Shown: one piece after another, positions 1 through 7,615 of the stretch
How positions within the stretch are numbered: position 1 is the first letter of the stretch
Layout: each line of letters starts with the position of its first letter
Assembly (NCBI GenBank): GCA_029077775.1
Contig: JAQNCU010000033.1
Span: 1 to 14,145, forward strand
Direction: 5' to 3'
DNA: 14,145 nt
Source: Acidocella sp.
GTDB lineage: Bacteria; Pseudomonadota; Alphaproteobacteria; Acetobacterales; Acetobacteraceae
The notes under the pieces: model-generated
Seen by the model: only the letters and a program-made list of their open reading frames with translations
Told to the model about the DNA's origin: nothing
Databases searched by the model: none
Translations under genes and position numbers: made by a program

Positions 1-29
1 TTTGCTTCTTTTTGTTCACAAAAAGAAGC
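1..29. repeat. A/T-stem hairpin, right half of a composite palindrome cut by the window edge
   Basis: Positions 4-15 and 18-29 are perfect reverse complements (12-bp stem, core TTCTTTTT/AAAAAGAA, 2-nt loop), preceded by the end of a T tract. The same hairpin recurs at 9589-9614, and related ones at 806-829, 9685-9709, 13825-13844 and 13921-13941. It lies 20 nt beyond the grpB stop codon and so could end or stabilise that transcript. By comparison with the complete elements, a left half should lie outside the window. Confidence 0.7.
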
Positions 30-71
30 GCTTGCTGCCCGCAAAGAGTCATTCTTTAGGCCAGCTGGTAT
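1..71 (-). repeat. 71-bp dispersed repeat, copy 1 (inverted relative to 9547-9617)
   Basis: The reverse complement of 1-71 matches 9547-9617 at 69 of 71 positions by direct reading. The two differences are A/G within ATACCRGCTGG and within GGGCRGCAAG. The repeat covers the last seven codons of the grpB-family gene, its stop and the downstream hairpin. The matched identity stops just inside the grpB coding region, so the repeat supplies the C-terminal tail of that protein. It could be a mobile palindromic unit that landed at the gene end, or a duplicated gene end plus terminator. Confidence 0.85.
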
Positions 72-612
72 TAGACTTCGGAATTTCACGAGTGGCGAAC
101 CAAGCAAGCGCTTCGCCCAGGGCACGCTCAATCCAAGCCGCTTTTTCATCGGAGTAAGCATGCGAATCATTGGGGAACAGGTCGCGGGCCCGGCGCTTTT
201 CATGTTCGTATGCGCGCGCCGCCTTCGGATGGGTACGTAGATAGTCCCTGAAGGCAAGGTGCCGGATGATCTGCGGCGACTCCGCCGTGAAAAAGTGAAG
301 TTGGGCGATCCGATTCCCGTCCTCATTAGACAGCGCACAATAGCGTCTTCCAGTAATACCGAGTTCGCCATGCCAGCTATACCCCAGTGCTTCCACGAGC
401 GGGCGCTTTCGATCAAGCTCATCTAAGTCGGTGACGATCGGCATTAGGTCGATAATTGGTTTGGCGCCCAGCCCTGGCACGGACGTGGAACCAATATGAT
501 GCACTGTCACCAGGGTTGACCCAAGGACTTGCAAGCCAGCGACATGTTCCGCTGCCATTTCTGGCCATTTCGGATTATAGGGCTTTAAAACGACGAGGAT
601 AGGCGACGGCAT
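49..612 (-). CDS. GrpB/UPF0157 family protein
   Basis: This 187-residue protein has the family's hallmark block HIGSTSVPGLGAKPIIDL at residues 39-56, a second conserved stretch around RYCALSNEDG (90-99), and a C-terminal helical part with HLAFRDYLRTHP (118-129) and YSDEKAAWIERA (153-164). GrpB proteins have a nucleotidyltransferase-like fold. Their substrate is generally unknown, so no reaction is assigned. Length is normal for the family. The ATG at 612 has only a weak upstream purine stretch. The last codons (TSWPKE and stop) lie inside a 71-bp dispersed repeat. G+C is lower than in the neighbouring operons (about 52-57% in lines counted by eye, against about 65%), which suggests a separate origin. 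It is not functionally linked to its neighbours. Confidence 0.85.
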   Translation of the reverse strand: MPSPILVVLKPYNPKWPEMAAEHVAGLQVLGSTLVTVHHIGSTSVPGLGAKPIIDLMPIVTDLDELDRKRPLVEALGYSWHGELGITGRRYCALSNEDGNRIAQLHFFTAESPQIIRHLAFRDYLRTHPKAARAYEHEKRRARDLFPNDSHAYSDEKAAWIERALGEALAWFATREIPKSNTSWPKE

Positions 613-845
613 AATGGCATCTTACATACTGGCGCCGACGTTTCAAAACACGAAAATCAAGATTACGGTCAGCATGGCGTGTTTACGTCGCGCCGACCGC
701 GCTCTCAAAAACGCCGCCTATTCTGTGAAACCGCCACAATACCTTTATTGCACGGGTTGCCGGGCTGTTGCGCCGCCCGTGACCCAGAGTAAACAAGTTT
801 TTTTGCTGCTTTTTGTTCACAAAAAGCAGTGCTCTCTCCCTTCAT
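613..845. other. Intergenic region between grpB-family gene and acs 3' end
   Basis: This stretch holds the presumed grpB promoter (no convincing -35/-10 pair seen) and a string of hairpins: CAATA/TATTG at 737-750, CACGGG/CCCGTG at 751-756 and 776-781, then a T7 tract at 798-804 and an A/T-stem hairpin at 806-829. The upper part resembles the right half of the composite palindromes at 9589-9709 and 13825-13941. I see no gene in it; an open frame here lacks any recognisable protein features. Confidence 0.6.
806..829 (-). terminator. Hairpin downstream of acs, likely transcript end
   Basis: CTGCTTTTTGT (806-816) pairs perfectly with ACAAAAAGCAG (819-829), starting 17 nt past the acs stop codon. 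In the acs direction the hairpin is followed by an A tract, not a U tract, so it is not a textbook intrinsic terminator. The U-rich arm lies inside the stem. It belongs to the repeated hairpin family seen five more times in this window. Confidence 0.5.
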
Positions 846-2780
<1,935 letters not shown>

Positions 2781-2888
2781 AGTTTCCTCCGTTATTTTTT
2801 GTTCGCATGGTCTTATGCCAAAATTCCCTGCCCCCCGAAAGACCCGCGCCCGGCACTATCCACCCGCCGCCGCCACATCACGAAGTCG

Positions 2889-2918
2889 TTGACAATCCCT
2901 TATGTTTCTGCGTGAAAT
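2889..2918 (+). promoter_or_regulatory. Candidate sigma70-type promoter of the cold-shock gene
   Basis: A perfect -35 TTGACA (2889-2894) is followed after 18 bp by TGAAAT (2913-2918; 4 of 6 to TATAAT). A start near 2925 would give a leader of about 150 nt, close to the length known for E. coli cspA. The hexamers are seen directly; use as a promoter is inferred. Confidence 0.4.
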
Positions 2919-3027
2919 TTAGGGGCAATCGATTTGGCTTGACGATCTTGCGTGCCTTATCCAGCGTCGTCCATTTTGGCGCGGGATGCCTGCAAAAGTT
3001 ACCAGAACCCGGTTGTCCCTCTGAAAA

Positions 3028-3072
3028 CCGCGCGGTCGTCGCGCGGCGGGCCAAATTTAAGGAGCGACGACC
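3028..3072 (+). promoter_or_regulatory. Structured leader near the cold-shock Shine-Dalgarno, two exclusive pairings
   Basis: CCGCGCG (3028-3034) pairs with CGCGCGG (3040-3046) as a 7-bp hairpin with loop GTCGT. Alternatively GGTCGTCGC (3034-3042) pairs perfectly with GCGACGACC (3064-3072), which lies between the AAGGAG ribosome site (3059-3064) and the ATG. The two pairings share bases and exclude each other. The second places the ribosome site at the edge of a stable stem. This arrangement is compatible with temperature-dependent translation control, but that role is inference. Confidence 0.4.
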
Positions 3073-3076
3073 CGTC

Positions 3077-3280
3077 ATGGCTACCGGCACTGTCAAATGG
3101 TTCAACACCACCAAAGGCTATGGTTTTATCGTTCCGCAAGATGGCGGAAAAGATGTGTTTGTTCACATCACCGCCGTGCAATCCGCCGGGCTGCGCGGGT
3201 TGAACGAGGGCCAGAAGGTCACTTTCGATGTCGCGATGGAACGCGGCAAGGCCGCCGCAATCAACCTGAAAGCGGTATAG
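3077..3280 (+). CDS. cspA: Cold-shock domain protein (CspA family)
   Basis: This is a 67-residue single cold-shock domain, the standard size. It opens with ATGTVKWFN, followed by the RNA-binding motifs RNP1 KGYGFIVP (13-20) and RNP2 VFVHI (27-31), and ends with the usual basic/hydrophobic strand (AAAINLKAV). Such proteins bind single-stranded RNA and DNA and melt RNA structure, often in cold or stationary phase. The frame is open further upstream, but homology begins at this ATG and AAGGAG lies 12 nt before it, a slightly long spacing. The gene is monocistronic: a repeat hairpin follows 8 nt after the stop. The long structured leader points to post-transcriptional control. Which paralogue it is (cspA, cspE and so on) cannot be told from sequence alone. 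Confidence 0.95.
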   Translation: MATGTVKWFNTTKGYGFIVPQDGGKDVFVHITAVQSAGLRGLNEGQKVTFDVAMERGKAAAINLKAV

Positions 3281-3288
3281 CAGGCGGT

Positions 3289-3327
3289 GCTTCCGGGCCC
3301 GCTCGCCCTGCGAGCGCGCCTGTAAGC
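3289..3327 (+). terminator. Long imperfect hairpin after the cold-shock gene; member of a hairpin repeat family
   Basis: GCTTCCGGGC (3289-3298) pairs with GCCTGTAAGC (3318-3327) with one mismatch and one G-T pair. Inside it CGCTCG (3300-3305) pairs perfectly with CGAGCG (3311-3316) around loop CCCTG. The sequence is related to the hairpin at 9461-9522, sharing CCGCTCG, GCGAGCG and CTGAATCGC in the same order. It starts 8 nt after the stop codon. No strong T tract follows (ATTTTAT at 3342-3348), so terminator action is plausible, not certain. Confidence 0.55.
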
Positions 3328-3465
3328 TGAATCGCTCTCAAATTTTATGTTCAGAACGGCCCTGGGTGGTCTTCGGCTTGCCAGCCGGTAACTCACCCGG
3401 CCGATAAATCATCTTGTTCGGCCTGCTTGCGGCAACCCCTGATTCCGTCAGGGCGCAGATTGTTA

Positions 3466-3494
3466 TTGATTTATGACCAAACATACCGTATACG
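3466..3494 (+). promoter_or_regulatory. Candidate promoter with palindrome for the MerR gene and fad operon
   Basis: TTGATT (3466-3471) and TATACG (3489-3494) are spaced by 17 bp. Overlapping the -10 is the palindrome CGTATACG (3487-3494), extended imperfectly to TACCGTATACGTTA (3484-3497). MerR-family proteins usually bind a dyad at or within the promoter they control, so this could be the autoregulatory operator. The leader to the ATG at 3599 would be about 95 nt. The operator role is inference. Confidence 0.4.
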
Positions 3495-3598
3495 TTAGGC
3501 ATTACCTGTTTGCGTCAATTAACGGAACTTGCCATGCTGCTCTCTCCAGAACGTCAAATCTGGGTCGTCAAAAAGCCACCACAGGATCAGGCACCGTT

Positions 3599-4021
3599 AT
3601 GCATAGCCAGACACATCAGGCGGTCAGCCCCGAGGGCGATCACGCCGCAGCACTCTATTCGGTCAGCCAGCTCGCCCGGCAGCTCGGCGTCACCGCGCGC
3701 ACCATCCGGTTCTATGAGGACAAAAACCTCATCACGCCGCAGCGTGCCGGGACCACGCGGGTCTATACCCACCGGGACCGCGCCCGCCTCGCGCTCATTT
3801 TGCGGGGCAAGCGGCTGGGCTTCAGCCTGCGGGAAATCAAGGAGTTTCTCGATCTTTACGACGCCGACCCGCAGCATCATCTGCAATTGCGTCAGCTTCT
3901 CATCGCCGTGCGCAAGCGCATCACCAAACTTAAGGAACAGCGCAGCGCGATCGAGGAGAGCCTGACCGAACTCAGCGAAATCGACCGCCAATGCGAGGCC
4001 GTTCTGGCCTCGCGGGCTTAA
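3599..4021 (+). CDS. MerR-family transcriptional regulator, probable regulator of the fad operon
   Basis: In this 140-residue protein the MerR winged-helix domain starts at about residue 20: YSVSQLARQLGVTARTIRFY (20-39), then EDKNLI and the wing TTRVYTHRDRARL. A linker follows, then a long basic/acidic helix (about 96-130) of the dimerising coiled-coil type. There is a single Cys (134), so no metal-thiol sensor as in the MerR/CueR/SoxR groups. The short C-terminus leaves no room for a large effector domain. This resembles LiuR-like MerR proteins, which control branched-chain and acyl-CoA catabolic genes in proteobacteria. The gene ends 30 nt before the thiolase on the same strand, so it is likely co-transcribed with the beta-oxidation genes it regulates. 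The ATG at 3599 has a weak AGGA about 14 nt upstream. An in-frame ATG at 3473 is less likely. Confidence 0.85.
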   Translation: MHSQTHQAVSPEGDHAAALYSVSQLARQLGVTARTIRFYEDKNLITPQRAGTTRVYTHRDRARLALILRGKRLGFSLREIKEFLDLYDADPQHHLQLRQLLIAVRKRITKLKEQRSAIEESLTELSEIDRQCEAVLASRA

Positions 4022-4051
4022 AGCCATCCCCGCCAGACTCCGGAGCTTTTC

Positions 4052-5188
4052 ATGACCAATGTCGTCATCGCGGGCTATGCCCGCTCCCCCTTCACCCTGG
4101 CGAAAAAGGGCTCGCTCGCGCGCGTGCGCCCGGATGAAATGGCGGCGGAGATTGTCCGCGCGCTGGTCGCCACCACCGGCGTCAGGCCCGAGGATATCGA
4201 GGATATCATCGTCGGCTGCTCCTTCCCCGAAGGCGAGCAGGGCCTCAACGTCGCCCGCATGATCGGTTTTCTCGCTGATCTGCCGCTCAGCGTCGCGGGC
4301 ACCACGGTCAACCGGTTTTGCGGCTCGTCCATGACCTCCATCCACATCGCCGCTGGCGCCATCCAGATGAACGCCGGGGAGGTTTTCCTATGCGTCGGTG
4401 TTGAGAGCATGAGCCGCGTGCCGATGGGTGGGTTCAACCCGCTGCCCTCGCCCAAGCTCTACGCCGCCATGCCCGCCGCCTATATCGGCATGGGGGAAAC
4501 CGCAGAGACGGTGGCGCAACGCTGGCAGATCACCCGGGCGGCACAGGAAGCCTTCGCCCTGGACAGCCACCGCAAAGCCAGCGCCGCCCAGCATGATGGC
4601 CGCCTGACCGCCGAGATCATCCCCATCAATACCGGCAAAACCAGCATTTCGCGTGATGAATGCATTCGCGCCGATGCCTCCGCCGAGGGCCTCGCCGGTT
4701 TGAAGCCCGCCTTCAGCGTTGACGGCACGGTCACCGCGGGCACCTCCTCGCCATTGACCGACGGGGCCTCCGCCGTGCTCGTCTGTTCCGAGGATTACGC
4801 CGTGAAACACGGGCTGCCGATGCTGGCGCGGATCAAATCCATCGCGGTGGCCGGCTGTGCGCCGGATATCATGGGCATCGGCCCGGTCGGGGCCTCGGCC
4901 AAGGCCCTGGCCCGCGCCGGGATCTCTGCGCGCGACCTCGACGTGATCGAGCTGAACGAGGCCTTCGCTTCCCAGGCGCTGGCCTGTATCCACGACCTCG
5001 ACCTCGACCCGGCAAAGGTCAATCTCGATGGCGGGGCCATAGCACTCGGCCATCCGCTTGGGGCCACTGGCGCGCGGATCACGGGCAAAGCGGCTGCGGT
5101 GCTGAAGCGTGAGGGCGGACGCTATGCGCTGGCCACGCAATGCATTGGTGGCGGCCAGGGCATCGCGACGGTGCTGGAGGCGATCTGA
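4052..5188 (+). CDS. fadA: Acetyl-CoA C-acyltransferase (3-ketoacyl-CoA thiolase, FadA-like)
   Basis: This 378-residue thiolase catalyses the last step of beta-oxidation: 3-ketoacyl-CoA plus CoA gives acetyl-CoA plus a shortened acyl-CoA. Catalytic residues are all present: nucleophile Cys90 in NRFCGSSM (87-94), His334 in GHPLGATGAR (333-342) and Cys364 in QCIGGGQG (363-370); NEAF is at 302-305. A GGAG ribosome site (4042-4045) precedes the ATG by 6 nt. It is followed after only 2 nt by the FadN-type gene, whose ribosome site lies inside the thiolase coding end, so the two are translationally close. The partner gene argues for a degradative thiolase; the biosynthetic type is present separately as phaA (12620-13795). 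Chain-length preference cannot be read from sequence. Confidence 0.93.
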   Translation: MTNVVIAGYARSPFTLAKKGSLARVRPDEMAAEIVRALVATTGVRPEDIEDIIVGCSFPEGEQGLNVARMIGFLADLPLSVAGTTVNRFCGSSMTSIHIAAGAIQMNAGEVFLCVGVESMSRVPMGGFNPLPSPKLYAAMPAAYIGMGETAETVAQRWQITRAAQEAFALDSHRKASAAQHDGRLTAEIIPINTGKTSISRDECIRADASAEGLAGLKPAFSVDGTVTAGTSSPLTDGASAVLVCSEDYAVKHGLPMLARIKSIAVAGCAPDIMGIGPVGASAKALARAGISARDLDVIELNEAFASQALACIHDLDLDPAKVNLDGGAIALGHPLGATGARITGKAAAVLKREGGRYALATQCIGGGQGIATVLEAI

Positions 5189-5190
5189 GC

Positions 5191-7566
5191 ATGGCCGAGA
5201 TCAAAACCGTCGCGGTCATCGGTGCCGGTGTGATGGGTGCGGGTATCGCCGCCCATTGCGCCAATGCGGGGGCCGATGTCCTGTTGCTCGACATCGTCAA
5301 ACCCGGGGTGAATAACCGCAACGCCATCGCCGAGGGCGCAATCGAGCGCCTGAAAAAAACCGACCCGGCACCTTTGATGGACAGCCGCGCCATCCGCCGG
5401 ATCAAACCCGGCAATATCGAAGACGACATGGCAGCCCTCGCCCAGGCGGACTGGATTATCGAGGCTGTGATCGAGCGGCTGGATATCAAACAGGCTCTCT
5501 ACAAAAAACTACATGCGTTACGCAAACCCGGCGCGATCATCTCCTCGAACACGTCCACCATTCCCTTGGCCGCGCTTACCGCCGGAATGCCGGATGGTTT
5601 CACCGACAATTTCTGCATCACGCATTTTTTCAACCCGCCACGCTATATGCGGCTGCTTGAGGTTATCGGGGCCGATGCCCCGCATTTTGCGCCCTTGCGG
5701 GCCTTCGCCGATGAGCGGCTGGGCAAAACCGTCATCGCCTGCAATGACACGCCCGGTTTTATCGCCAACCGCATCGGCACCTACTGGATACAATCAGCCA
5801 TCGTGCTCGCCCTTGAAAACGGGCTGGAAATTGAGGAAGCGGATGCCGTGATGGGCAAGCCGATGGGCTTTCCCTCGACCGGCATTTTCGGACTGATGGA
5901 TCTGGTCGGCATCGATCTTGGCCCGCATGTGAATGCCTCGCTCGCCCGCCTTTTGCCCGAGACTGACGCGTTCCACACCATGAACCGCGACAACGCGATG
6001 ATCGAGGCGATGATCGCCGAGGGTTATACCGGCAACAAAGGCAAAGGTGGGTTTTACCGCAGCGCCCGCGGCGCGGATGGCAAGCGCGTGAAATCGGCCC
6101 TCGACCTTACTGCCGCCGCCCGGGGCACGCTGGCCTGGCGCGCGGCCATGCGGGTGGATGTTCCGCTGTTAAAGGATGCCCGCAAGGATTTGAAAATCCT
6201 CCTCGCCTCGGAGAGCAAATATGGCAAATACGCCTGGGGCGTGCTGGGCCGCACACTCGTCTACGCCGCCTCACTGGTGCCCGAGATCTCGTCCAGCATC
6301 GCCGATATCGATGCCGCGATGCGCCTTGGCTATACCTGGAAATTCGGCCCGTTCGAGCTGATCGACAGGCTCGGCGCGGCATGGGTTGCGACACATCTCG
6401 CCAAACTCGGTCTCGACGTACCGCCGCTCCTGCAAAAGCTCGGCGGCAGCACCTTCTACCGCCCGGGTGCCAATGGTGCGCTCGAACAATTCACCATCGG
6501 CGGGCATTACGCGCCGGTATCGCGCGCGCCCGGGATCATTCTGCTGGACGACATCAAGCGTGTGCAAAAACCCGTGCTGGGCAATAAATCCGCCTCGTTA
6601 TGGGATCTCGGCGACGGTGTTCTGTGCTTCGAGATCCATACGCAAATCCGCGGCGCCATGCTCAACATGCTCGATGGCGACATTTTTGGTTTGCTCGAAA
6701 AATCCCTGGCGCTGGTTGGCAAAAACCATACGGCCCTGGTGATCTATAACGACGATCTGCGCGAGGCCCCGCACAAGACCAATTTCTCGACCGGGGCTAA
6801 TATCGGCATCGCGAGCATGATGGCCAATATCCGTCTCTGGGGCAAAATCGAGGGCTCGATCAAAGACGGACAGGCGATATACGCCGCCCTCCGCAACGCG
6901 CCTTTCCCCGTTATCGGCGCACCCGCCGGGCGGGCGCTGGGCGGTGGGGCCGAAATGCTGCTGCATTGCGCCGGGGTGCAGGCCTATGCCGAGAGCTATA
7001 TCGGGCTGGTCGAGGTCGGTGTCGGGCTCATCCCCGGCTGGGGCGGCTGTGCGACCATGCTCGCGCGCTGGCAACAGGATAAAACCATGCCCAAGGGACC
7101 GATGCCGGCGGTGGCGAAGGTTTTTGAAATTATTTCCACCGCCACCGTGTCGCGCTCCGCACAGGAGGCCATGGCGCTAAAATTCCTGTCCCCCAACGAT
7201 GGCATCACCATGAACCGCGACCGTTTGCTGGCGGATGCCAAAGCCAGCGCGCTGGCCATGGTTGCAACCCATAAACCGCCTGAGCCGTTGGCGCTCACGC
7301 TGCCGGGCCCATCTGGCCGCACGGCGCTTGATATGGCGGTGGCGGGGTTCGCCAAACGCGGTATCGCCACGCCGCATGATGTCACCGTCTCCGGCGCCTT
7401 GGCCACTGTGCTCACAGGCGGGCCAGACGCCGACATGCTAACACCCATGAGCACCGATGCGGTGATGGATCTGGAGCGGGCGTCGTTCATGTCGCTGATC
7501 CGCACCAAAGAGAGCCAGGCGCGTATCAAAAGCATCATCGATACCGGCAGACCCCTGAGAAATTGA
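5191..7566 (+). CDS. fadN: FadN-type 3-hydroxyacyl-CoA dehydrogenase / enoyl-CoA hydratase fusion
   Basis: This 791-residue bifunctional enzyme does the hydratase and NAD-dependent dehydrogenase steps of beta-oxidation. The N-terminal Rossmann domain has VIGAGVMGAG (9-18). The dehydrogenase catalytic His145 (THFFNPP) and Glu157 follow, with SSNTST at 118-123 and NDTPGFIANRIG at 185-196. The helical dehydrogenase C-domains run to about residue 420. The C-terminal crotonase domain (about 470-660) has LGGGAE (583-588) and VEVGVGLIPGWGG (607-619), keeping both hydratase glutamates (Glu588, Glu608). The order dehydrogenase then hydratase, and the length, match Bacillus FadN (789 aa) and are the reverse of E. 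coli FadB. The ATG at 5191 starts exactly at the Rossmann strand, and GGAGG at 5176-5180 serves it. An upstream in-frame start would run back into the thiolase gene and is rejected. Confidence 0.95.
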   Translation: MAEIKTVAVIGAGVMGAGIAAHCANAGADVLLLDIVKPGVNNRNAIAEGAIERLKKTDPAPLMDSRAIRRIKPGNIEDDMAALAQADWIIEAVIERLDIKQALYKKLHALRKPGAIISSNTSTIPLAALTAGMPDGFTDNFCITHFFNPPRYMRLLEVIGADAPHFAPLRAFADERLGKTVIACNDTPGFIANRIGTYWIQSAIVLALENGLEIEEADAVMGKPMGFPSTGIFGLMDLVGIDLGPHVNASLARLLPETDAFHTMNRDNAMIEAMIAEGYTGNKGKGGFYRSARGADGKRVKSALDLTAAARGTLAWRAAMRVDVPLLKDARKDLKILLASESKYGKYAWGVLGRTLVYAASLVPEISSSIADIDAAMRLGYTWKFGPFELIDRLGAAWVATHLAKLGLDVPPLLQKLGGSTFYRPGANGALEQFTIGGHYAPVSRAPGIILLDDIKRVQKPVLGNKSASLWDLGDGVLCFEIHTQIRGAMLNMLDGDIFGLLEKSLALVGKNHTALVIYNDDLREAPHKTNFSTGANIGIASMMANIRLWGKIEGSIKDGQAIYAALRNAPFPVIGAPAGRALGGGAEMLLHCAGVQAYAESYIGLVEVGVGLIPGWGGCATMLARWQQDKTMPKGPMPAVAKVFEIISTATVSRSAQEAMALKFLSPNDGITMNRDRLLADAKASALAMVATHKPPEPLALTLPGPSGRTALDMAVAGFAKRGIATPHDVTVSGALATVLTGGPDADMLTPMSTDAVMDLERASFMSLIRTKESQARIKSIIDTGRPLRN

Positions 7567-7615
7567 CAAAGCCACCATAGATCCTTGCAACAAACCTGAA
7601 AAATAGGAGGACTAA

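Larger units (their letters stand above)
2781..3076. promoter_or_regulatory. Divergent acs / cold-shock intergenic region
   Basis: The 296-bp gap between two divergent genes must hold both promoters. For acs only the GGAGG ribosome site next to the start is clear; no convincing -35/-10 was found on the minus strand. For the cold-shock gene a promoter candidate lies at 2889-2918, followed by a leader of about 150 nt with GC-rich secondary structure just before the ribosome site. Confidence 0.6.
3281..3598. other. Intergenic region between cold-shock gene and MerR gene
   Basis: This holds the downstream hairpin repeat (3289-3327), a small perfect hairpin CCCTGA/TCAGGG (3437-3442 and 3448-3453), a candidate promoter (3466-3494) and an untranslated leader of about 100 nt. 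I see no additional gene. A frame opening at 3473 is in phase with the MerR gene, but its first 42 codons have no MerR homology and no ribosome site. Confidence 0.6.

Noticed and set aside
2807..3076. N-terminal extension of the cold-shock protein
   Set aside because: The frame is open, but cold-shock homology starts at the ATG at 3077, and the upstream part is promoter and leader with no protein similarity.
3473..3598. Earlier start for the MerR regulator
   Set aside because: It would place the ATG inside the candidate promoter, has no ribosome site, and adds 42 residues unlike MerR N-termini.
7563..7591. TTGACA between fadN and the acyl-CoA dehydrogenase as a promoter
   Set aside because: The -35 is perfect, but the hexamer 17 bp later (TGCAAC) is poor. 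The -35 overlaps the fadN stop codon, and the operon layout explains expression without it.
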